A stretch of 64,000 bases of DNA. Origin: an uncultured Gammaproteobacteria bacterium. GTDB lineage: Bacteria > Pseudomonadota > Gammaproteobacteria > GCA-002705445 > GCA-002716945. Below are positions 34,867 through 41,258 of this stretch, one piece after another. The translations under genes and the position numbers were made by a program. The notes beneath the pieces are model-generated. The model was given only the letters and a program-made list of their open reading frames with translations. It made no database searches and was not told the DNA's origin. The stretch spans positions 1-64,000 of the forward strand of contig CACEHM010000002.1 of NCBI GenBank assembly GCA_902559355.1. The letters are read 5' to 3'. How positions within the stretch are numbered: the stretch's first letter is position 1; each line of letters opens with the position of its first letter.

Positions 34867-36954
34867 ATGTCAGATAATAATTTCTTCATAAGAGAACTCA
34901 GTCTATTAGAGTTCAACAAGAGAGTAATATTACAAGCATCTGATAAATCAGTACCTATTCTCGAAAGACTGAAATATTTGTGTATTGCAGATAGTAATTT
35001 AGATGAATTCTTTGAGATTAAAGTTGCATACTATAGAACCAGATTGAAATTTACAAAAGGAAGTTATGATTCTGTAGATTATAATAATCTTCAACTATTA
35101 AAAGATATAAGAAGAAAGGTTAATTCAATAATTAAACTTCAATATGATCTTCTTCAAAAAAGTGTATTTAGAGCACTAAGAACAAAGAATATCATTTTTT
35201 TAAGACGGAGAGAGCTCAACTCTAATCAAAGAGAGTGGACAAATAAATATTTTGATGAACATATTTTACCGATAATTAATCCAATGATTCTTGAGGGAGA
35301 TTCTCCAGGAATTGTTGGTAGTCATCCTTTTCCAAAAATACAAAATAAAAGTTTAAATTTTATGATCAAACTTAAAGGAACGGATGATTTTGGCAACAGT
35401 CCTAAACTTGCCGTTGTCCCAGCGCCAAGGATTTTATCAAGATACATACAGCTACCAAAAAAGATATCGAACAATAAAGATTGTTATATGTTTCTCTCAT
35501 CAATAATCCATGAAAACATAGATAAACTTTTCCCTGGCTTAAAAGTTAGAGGCTGCCATCAATTCAGAGTAACAATGAATAGTAACTTGGTTTTTGATGA
35601 TGAAGATTTAAATGATATTAAGAAGTCTCTTACTAGACTGTTGCCAGATAGAAAGTATAGTGAAGCTGTAAGACTTGAGGTGGTTAAAGATTGTCCTAAA
35701 GATGTTTTAAAATTTCTTAAAAATCAATATTCCCTAGGTGACTTAGATATTTATAAAATTAATGGACCTGTCAATTTAAGTAGGTTCTATTCTATCTATG
35801 AGGATATTGACAAAAAAAATCTTAAATTTCCGATTTATAAACCAAAGCCTATCTTATCCAGCCTCAAAAATAATAAAGATTATTTTAATATTATCAAGAA
35901 CCAAGATATCTTGTTACATCACCCTTACAATGACTTCGATCATATTAATGATCTTATGAAGGCAGCTGTTAAAGATAAAAATACCGTCGCTATAAAACAG
36001 ACATTATACAGAACGACTATTAAATCCAAGATTATTAATTCTCTTGTGAAAGCTGCAAAAAAAGATATTGCTGTCACTGTCGTTATAGAGTTAAGAGCTA
36101 AATTTGATGAGGAAAAAAATATTAAAATAACCAAAAAACTTGAAGATGCAGGCGTTCAAGTAACTTATGGACTTAAAAACTTTAAAACCCATGCTAAAGC
36201 ACTATTAATAGTTAGAAAGGAGAATGGGACTCTTGTTAACTACTTTCATTTAGGGACGGGCAATTATCATGAAAACACAGCTAAATTATATACTGACTTT
36301 AGTTTAATATCTGCCAATAAAGAAATTGCTTCTGATGTAAACAAATTTTTCCTTCAGTTGACGGGTTCAAACAAAGATGTCCAATATAATCATCTATTTT
36401 TATCCCCAATTGACAGTAGCAAGAAGGTTATAAATTTGATATCAAATGAAATAATAAATAAAAAAAATAAGCATGATGCTTACATAAATATAAAAATGAA
36501 TCAGCTCACGGAAAGACAAATTATTAATAAACTCTATGAGGCATCACAGGTAGGTGTAAAAATAGAACTCTTCATAAGAGGAGAATGTATATTAAAACCT
36601 GGCATTTCTGGTTTGTCTGAAAATATTAAAGTCTACTCAACTATCGGAAGATTTTTAGAGCATTCACGAGTGTTACATTTTTGTAATAAAAATAGACCCA
36701 AGCTTTATTTATCAAGCGCAGACTGGATGACAAGAAATATATCCAATAGGGTAGAGATATTTTTCCCAGTTTTAGAACAAGAATATAGGGATCGTATCAT
36801 TTTTGAGGCATTTGAACTTCAAAGAAATGATAATGTTAAGCTATGGAAGCTTGATTCATCTGGAAAATACATTAAAAAAACGCCATCAAAAGGAAATAAA
36901 AAGAAACACTCACAACATATGCTATGCAAAATACATGGAGAGTTAGTTGACTGA
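34867..36954 (+). CDS. ppk1: Polyphosphate kinase 1
   Basis: Reversible synthesis of polyphosphate from ATP. The 695-aa protein shows the N-terminal domain opening FFIRELSLLEFNKRVI and the phospholipase-D-like catalytic halves with the autophosphorylated His in FKTHAKALLIV (about residue 442) and HLGTGNYHENTAKLYTD; the second His motif is RVLHF in GRFLEHSRVLHF. Length and motifs are complete. It follows phoB by 12 bp and overlaps ppx by 8 bp, so storage is joined to the phosphate operon. Confidence 0.95.
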   Translation: MSDNNFFIRELSLLEFNKRVILQASDKSVPILERLKYLCIADSNLDEFFEIKVAYYRTRLKFTKGSYDSVDYNNLQLLKDIRRKVNSIIKLQYDLLQKSVFRALRTKNIIFLRRRELNSNQREWTNKYFDEHILPIINPMILEGDSPGIVGSHPFPKIQNKSLNFMIKLKGTDDFGNSPKLAVVPAPRILSRYIQLPKKISNNKDCYMFLSSIIHENIDKLFPGLKVRGCHQFRVTMNSNLVFDDEDLNDIKKSLTRLLPDRKYSEAVRLEVVKDCPKDVLKFLKNQYSLGDLDIYKINGPVNLSRFYSIYEDIDKKNLKFPIYKPKPILSSLKNNKDYFNIIKNQDILLHHPYNDFDHINDLMKAAVKDKNTVAIKQTLYRTTIKSKIINSLVKAAKKDIAVTVVIELRAKFDEEKNIKITKKLEDAGVQVTYGLKNFKTHAKALLIVRKENGTLVNYFHLGTGNYHENTAKLYTDFSLISANKEIASDVNKFFLQLTGSNKDVQYNHLFLSPIDSSKKVINLISNEIINKKNKHDAYINIKMNQLTERQIINKLYEASQVGVKIELFIRGECILKPGISGLSENIKVYSTIGRFLEHSRVLHFCNKNRPKLYLSSADWMTRNISNRVEIFFPVLEQEYRDRIIFEAFELQRNDNVKLWKLDSSGKYIKKTPSKGNKKKHSQHMLCKIHGELVD

Positions 36955-37858
36955 AGAATTAGAAAAGAAAGTAGGTGTACTTGATTTAGGTTCGAACACA
37001 TTTAATATTAAATTTGTTACATTTAAAAAAAATGAAGTCAAAAGTATATTCAAATATAAGGAATATACAGATATTATCGCCTCAACTACCCTCAAAGGAC
37101 ATATTAACAAATACAAAGAAAAAAAATTCTTTCAACTTTTTAGTGAATTTAAGGAAATCATCGATAATCAGAAACCGGATAATTTTAGAATTATTGCCAC
37201 TAATTCTTTTAGAAACATAAAGGATCAATCTTTTATAAAAAATGTTGAGAATATTTTAGGACATCAAATTAATGTCATCAGTCCTGATGAAGAGGGATAT
37301 CTTGCATTTAGAGGCGTTTCATCCACAAATAACTTGAAAGAAAAAAAATATTTTATTTTAGATATTGGAGGATCAAGTACAGAAATTATAAAAGTCAATG
37401 AAAATAAAATATCCAAAATTATTAGTCTCCAAATTGGAAGTGCATCATTGACAAAGATGTATTCAGGCTATAATACTTTTCCATATAATGAAGCGAATGA
37501 TTACATTAAGAGTCATTTGGCTAATGAAAATGTCTCTGACCTTTCATTTAAAAATAATAAAGCGGTCTATGGAACATCAGGATCATTTAAAACAGCCTAT
37601 CGCGCTTGTCAAATATTACAAAAACCAAAAGGCGCTGTAATTAAAGAAAACTTTCTAGATCTAATGAATAATCCAAAAAAAATACAATCAAAAAATAGTG
37701 AGTTAAAAAATTATATTGATTCCTATCGAATGAGTGTTCTACCAGCTAGCTTAGTTATTCTCAATTGTATAATTAACACAATCAATATATCGGATATTTA
37801 TAAATCTAATGGCGGGATAAGAGAAGGTGTAATAGATGAGCTATCCCAAACAACATAG
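36947..37858 (+). CDS. ppx: Exopolyphosphatase (short Ppx/GppA form)
   Basis: Actin-fold phosphatase that shortens polyphosphate or hydrolyses pppGpp. The phosphate-1 motif is GVLDLGSNTFNIK (about residues 9-21) and phosphate-2 is FILDIGGSSTEII (about 140-152). At 303 aa it is the short two-domain type without the C-terminal HD-like domains of E. coli Ppx. The start is TTG inside the ppk1 end, and its 3' end overlaps the arsenate reductase gene by 23 bp. Confidence 0.9.
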   Translation: MTEELEKKVGVLDLGSNTFNIKFVTFKKNEVKSIFKYKEYTDIIASTTLKGHINKYKEKKFFQLFSEFKEIIDNQKPDNFRIIATNSFRNIKDQSFIKNVENILGHQINVISPDEEGYLAFRGVSSTNNLKEKKYFILDIGGSSTEIIKVNENKISKIISLQIGSASLTKMYSGYNTFPYNEANDYIKSHLANENVSDLSFKNNKAVYGTSGSFKTAYRACQILQKPKGAVIKENFLDLMNNPKKIQSKNSELKNYIDSYRMSVLPASLVILNCIINTINISDIYKSNGGIREGVIDELSQTT

Positions 37859-38276
37859 TGTTTTATTTATCTGCACTGGTAACTCAGCACGCTCTATTAT
37901 GGGAGAAATGGCTGCTAATCTTCTGACCAATGAATATTTCATAGGTTTTTCTGCAGGCTCCAGCCCCACAGGTATAATTAATCCTGCTGCTTTAGAAATT
38001 GCAAAAGAGTTGGGGTATCCAATAAATAAGCTTGAATCAAAAAGTATTAATATTTTTAGTGAGAGCAGTAACAATAAATTTGATTACGCAATTACAGTTT
38101 GTGATAACGCTAAAGATGCATGCCCTGTTTATACAAACTGTTCAAACAATCTTCACTGGAGTTATTCAGACCCTGCAGATATCCTAGACTTTAATCAGAG
38201 AAAACAAAAATTACTCGAGATTTATCAAGATATAGGCAAAAGGTTAAACGCTTTATTAAAAAAAAATGTAACCTAA
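37836..38276 (+). CDS. arsC: Thioredoxin-type arsenate reductase
   Basis: Reduces arsenate to arsenite by a cysteine relay. The 146-aa protein has the low-molecular-weight phosphatase loop CTGNSARS with C13, and the two relay cysteines C89 and C96 (VCDNAKDACPVY) spaced exactly as in the staphylococcal enzyme (Cys82, Cys89), followed by HWSYSDPAD like the family HWxxxDPA. The second Cys of the usual CTGNSCRS is Ala here. A plain tyrosine phosphatase would lack the C89/C96 pair. As the last gene of the Pho run it would reduce arsenate taken in by the phosphate system; the arsenite may leave through the aquaporin. Confidence 0.85.
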   Translation: MSYPKQHSVLFICTGNSARSIMGEMAANLLTNEYFIGFSAGSSPTGIINPAALEIAKELGYPINKLESKSINIFSESSNNKFDYAITVCDNAKDACPVYTNCSNNLHWSYSDPADILDFNQRKQKLLEIYQDIGKRLNALLKKNVT

Positions 38277-38279
38277 TAT

Positions 38280-38323
38280 GATTCATAATTCTGTCATATT
38301 TCATAAATAAATCTTTCATATAC
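38280..38323 (+). promoter_or_regulatory. Pho box of the porin gene
   Basis: Units GATTCATAATT, CTGTCATATTT, CATAAATAAAT and CTTTCATATAC carry TCAT in phase at units 1, 2 and 4, exactly the arrangement seen before pstS (19 of 22 bases identical in the first two units). This marks the porin as a probable PhoB target. Confidence 0.82.
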
Positions 38324-38386
38324 ATTTATTAAAACTTTTCACTTTAGTTTTATATCCTTTATTTATCCTTACATAGGGAAAAATTA

Positions 38387-38413
38387 ATGTTATTAAACAA
38401 AGAGGAAATATGA
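38387..38413 (+). CDS. Possible 8-codon leader peptide before the porin
   Basis: An ATG with an AGGGA ribosome site 7 nt upstream opens an 8-codon frame (MLLNKEEI) whose TGA overlaps the porin ATG (ATGA). The porin ribosome site AGAGGAAA lies inside it. It could couple translation to the porin, or be chance in AT-rich sequence. Confidence 0.3.
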   Translation: MLLNKEEI

Positions 38414-39522
38414 AACAGTTACAAAAATATCTTGTACTTGCTTTAGTTGCAGTTCCTTTAGTCGGTTTCACGGGTGGTGCTATGACAAATTCTGTCATCA
38501 AACCAAACGAAGCAGTCGCGTCTCCTGCCCTTAAAAAAGGCTCTAGTGCGAAACTTTATGGTCGACTTTGGTCTCAATACAGTAATACAAAATCAGAAGG
38601 CTCAGAGTCTAATACCACAATCTTTGATGATGAAGGTATGGGTCGTATAGGATTTAAAGGTAAAAGCGCTATCGGTAATGGCTATTCTGTCAACTATAAA
38701 GTTGAATGGGCGATAGACATAGGTGATGGTGATTCATCTGGTCTTGATAAAGAAGACATGGGCAGCAATGACAAAGGACATGCATTTACCAACAAGCAGT
38801 CTTGGTTAGGTGTATTAACTCCTTATGGTCAATTTAAGTTTGGTTCTATGGAATCACCATACAAATACCTAGCTAAACACGATATCTTACATGATACATT
38901 AGCGCAAATGAGAGACACACGTGGTATCTCACAAGGTACTATGTCTCATTCAGGCTATTGGAAGACTGCTGGTTTCTACGAGCTTAAAGCTGGTAACTTC
39001 AGATTTGCAGCTATTAGAGGATTCAGTAACCATGACGAAGCTGCAGCTTCTTCAAACAACAAGAAAGATTATGGTTTCGGTGCTGAGTATAAAAACTTAG
39101 GTATTAAAGGCTTAAGTCTTGTGTATGCAATGAACCACGATCATAGTGCTGATAAAGAAAACGAAAAATATACTATTACATATGATATGAAACTTGCTGA
39201 TAAGCAAAAAATCAAAGTATGGTATATGCATGAAGATGTTGAGATTGACAGCAAAATGTTCAACAACTCAGCAGGTGAAGTAGATTGGTATGGTATTCAC
39301 TACTCATCAGGTCCAATGAAGCTTCAGTATTCAATTGCTAATACTGAATCTGATGAAGGATCTGCTACAGAAGGTGATGGAACTGCTTACAACGTAGGTA
39401 TGCAATATAAGCTATCTAAGACAAGTAGATTCTACGCTGGTTATTCTGATCATGATGGTGATGCAAATAATAAAACCACAGACTTCAGAACTTATATCTT
39501 TGGTCTAAGACATGACTTCTAA
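38410..39522 (+). CDS. Outer-membrane porin, probably phosphate-starvation induced
   Basis: The 370-aa protein has a signal peptide (cut near AVA-SPAL, about residue 37), an N-terminal first strand KLYGRLWSQYS, many alternating amphipathic strands and the C-terminal strand TYIFGLRHDF ending in Phe, the mark of outer-membrane barrels. It resembles the 16-strand general porin family (Porin_4/Gram-negative porin). The Pho box upstream suggests a role like PhoE or OprP in passing phosphate or other anions; the selectivity is not visible. It ends the phosphate island and is followed by a structured 3' region. Confidence 0.88.
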   Translation: MKQLQKYLVLALVAVPLVGFTGGAMTNSVIKPNEAVASPALKKGSSAKLYGRLWSQYSNTKSEGSESNTTIFDDEGMGRIGFKGKSAIGNGYSVNYKVEWAIDIGDGDSSGLDKEDMGSNDKGHAFTNKQSWLGVLTPYGQFKFGSMESPYKYLAKHDILHDTLAQMRDTRGISQGTMSHSGYWKTAGFYELKAGNFRFAAIRGFSNHDEAAASSNNKKDYGFGAEYKNLGIKGLSLVYAMNHDHSADKENEKYTITYDMKLADKQKIKVWYMHEDVEIDSKMFNNSAGEVDWYGIHYSSGPMKLQYSIANTESDEGSATEGDGTAYNVGMQYKLSKTSRFYAGYSDHDGDANNKTTDFRTYIFGLRHDF

Positions 39523-39543
39523 TCCTCTTTGGATCTAGATGAG

Positions 39544-39605
39544 AGGCTAGCTGCCCCCATTAGTTTGACGTTAACAACCAATCTAATTTCATAGACAGCT
39601 AGCCT
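39544..39605 (+). other. Long-range inverted repeat in the porin 3' region
   Basis: AGGCTAGCTG (39544-39553) pairs perfectly with CAGCTAGCCT (39596-39605). The 42-nt interior has a smaller ATTAG / CTAAT repeat. It begins 21 bp after the porin stop and precedes a true terminator by about 30 bp. It may be a 3'UTR fold or a 3'-derived small RNA; no family was recognised. Confidence 0.5.
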
Positions 39606-39636
39606 TCTTAAGATAGAGATTTCATTTATATATAGG

Positions 39637-39668
39637 GGGCCTACTTACTTAAGTAGGCCCTTTGTGTT
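39637..39668 (+). terminator. Rho-independent terminator after the porin
   Basis: A GC-rich 10-bp stem (GGGCCTACTT / AAGTAGGCCC) with a 4-nt loop is followed by TTTGTGTT. It is the best intrinsic terminator in the window and closes the porin transcript before mgtE. Confidence 0.85.
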
Positions 39669-39722
39669 ATCTTTACCTTAGGAATATGTAAAAACTAAAT
39701 AAAATCAAGAGAGGTCAGACCA

Positions 39723-41090
39723 ATGCCTGCAGAAAGCATTAATAAAGATAATACTGTCACTCTTGACCAACTCTCAGAAGTTCTTGATAGCGGTGCAGTT
39801 ATCAAAGCAAAAAATCTACTCAATTCTCTATATCCATCTGAGATTGCTGATGTCATAGAAAGTACACCTCGTAACAGAAGGGATCTTTTGTGGACATTAG
39901 TTACCGATGAAAATAAAGGTGAGACACTCGCTGAGCTACATGATGAAGTTCGAGAAAATTTAATTGATGAACTTATTGATAAAGACGGAACTGAAGGTCT
40001 AGTAAAGATTGCAGAGAAGCTTGATTCTGATGACCTTGCAGATATTATCCAATCTCTTCCAAAAGGCTTAACTAGAAAAGCCATTAAGAGTCTTACCAAA
40101 CAAAATCAGGAAAGACTTGAAAAAGTATTGTCGTTTGAAGATGGTACAGCAGGCGGGCTCATGAATACGGATACGATTACTATAAGAAGTAATGTTACTG
40201 TTGATGTTCTTTTAAAATATTTAAGACGAATGAAAAGTTTGCCTGATCAAACAGATAAAATATTTGTAACTGATAGAATTAATATGTATCACGGGTTCGT
40301 CTCATTAAAAGATGTCTTAGTTGCAGAACCTTCAAAATACGTTTTCCAAATCATGAAAAAAGATGAGGACCCTATTGACCCAGATTTAGGAGAACACGAA
40401 GTCTCAAGACGATTTGAAAACGCTGATTTAGTATCCGCTGCTGTGGTGGACAATCAAGGATTCTTATTAGGTAGGATTACAGTCGATGATGTAGTCGATG
40501 TCATCAGAGAAGAGGTTGATGAAAGTGTATTAAACATGGCGGGTCTTAAAAAAGACGATGATATCTTTGCGCCTGTTATACAAAGTACAAAAAGAAGAAC
40601 ATTATGGCTTGGAGCAAACTTCCTCACAGCACTTTTAGCTGCTGCTGCCATTGGAATATTTGAAGCCACAATAGAAAAAGTTGTAGCTTTAGCTATTTTA
40701 ATGCCAATTGTTGCAAGTATGGGCGGCATTGCGGGCAGTCAAAGTCTAGCACTAGTCATCAGAGCGCAAGCACTTGATCAAATTGGATCCTCAAACTCAA
40801 AACTTCTTATATATAAAGAGTCTGCTATTGGATTATTAAATGGAATCATTTGGTCTGGCGTTGTAGCAGGAATTGTTTATCTATGGTTTGATAGCATGTT
40901 CCTCGGAGGAGTGATTGCTGCAGCATTGATGATCAATTTAATTGTAGGTGCTATAAGTGGCGTGAGCTTACCTCTTATTTTAGAGAAGCTTGATATCGAT
41001 CCGGCTCTAGCAGGTGGTGTGATTCTGACCACTATCACAGATGTTGTTGGCTTCGTCTCACTTTTGGGAATCGCAACTTTTCTGATGTAA
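39723..41090 (+). CDS. mgtE: Magnesium transporter MgtE
   Basis: Dimeric Mg2+ channel of the inner membrane. The 455-aa protein has the N-terminal helical superhelix (about 1-130), paired CBS domains (about 135-260, with GGLMNTDTITI and LLGRITVDDVVDVI) and five membrane segments from about 290 to the end, including MPIVASMGGIAGSQSLALVIRA. A modest GAGAGG ribosome site precedes the ATG. It follows a strong terminator, so it is its own unit, but its location beside polyphosphate genes is suggestive since Mg2+ balances polyphosphate charge. Confidence 0.93.
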   Translation: MPAESINKDNTVTLDQLSEVLDSGAVIKAKNLLNSLYPSEIADVIESTPRNRRDLLWTLVTDENKGETLAELHDEVRENLIDELIDKDGTEGLVKIAEKLDSDDLADIIQSLPKGLTRKAIKSLTKQNQERLEKVLSFEDGTAGGLMNTDTITIRSNVTVDVLLKYLRRMKSLPDQTDKIFVTDRINMYHGFVSLKDVLVAEPSKYVFQIMKKDEDPIDPDLGEHEVSRRFENADLVSAAVVDNQGFLLGRITVDDVVDVIREEVDESVLNMAGLKKDDDIFAPVIQSTKRRTLWLGANFLTALLAAAAIGIFEATIEKVVALAILMPIVASMGGIAGSQSLALVIRAQALDQIGSSNSKLLIYKESAIGLLNGIIWSGVVAGIVYLWFDSMFLGGVIAAALMINLIVGAISGVSLPLILEKLDIDPALAGGVILTTITDVVGFVSLLGIATFLM

Positions 41091-41144
41091 AAATCAGTAT
41101 ATTGGGATTATCTTATATACAAGTAAATACAACGATTTCACAAC

Positions 41145-41153
41145 TTATCCACA
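41145..41153 (+). promoter_or_regulatory. DnaA box upstream of nrdA
   Basis: TTATCCACA is a perfect strong DnaA box, 19 bp upstream of the first NrdR box. DnaA regulation of nrdAB is known in E. coli and would link deoxynucleotide supply to replication start. Confidence 0.65.
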
Positions 41154-41171
41154 ACTAAATCACAAACTTAA

Positions 41172-41220
41172 ACACAATATATAGTGTTTTTAGTAATTAC
41201 ATACCACAATATTTAGTGGT
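41172..41220 (+). promoter_or_regulatory. Tandem NrdR boxes upstream of nrdA
   Basis: Box 1 ACACAATATATAGTGT (41172-41187) is nearly the textbook NrdR consensus. Box 2 ACCACAATATTTAGTGGT (41203-41220) has the same CACAATAT-TAGTG core. The cores are 32 bp apart, about three helical turns, as expected for cooperative NrdR binding. NrdR would repress the operon when dATP is high. No nrdR gene is in the window. Confidence 0.88.
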
Positions 41221-41258
41221 ACAATTAATCTCATAACATCTCAAACCAGAGAGAGAAT

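Noticed and set aside
37836-38276. Low-molecular-weight protein tyrosine phosphatase
   Set aside because: The extra cysteines C89 and C96 with thioredoxin-type ArsC spacing, and the HWSYSDPAD segment, indicate arsenate reductase.
39661-39722. Magnesium riboswitch (M-box) before mgtE
   Set aside because: The 62 bp between the terminator and mgtE is too short and has none of the conserved M-box blocks.
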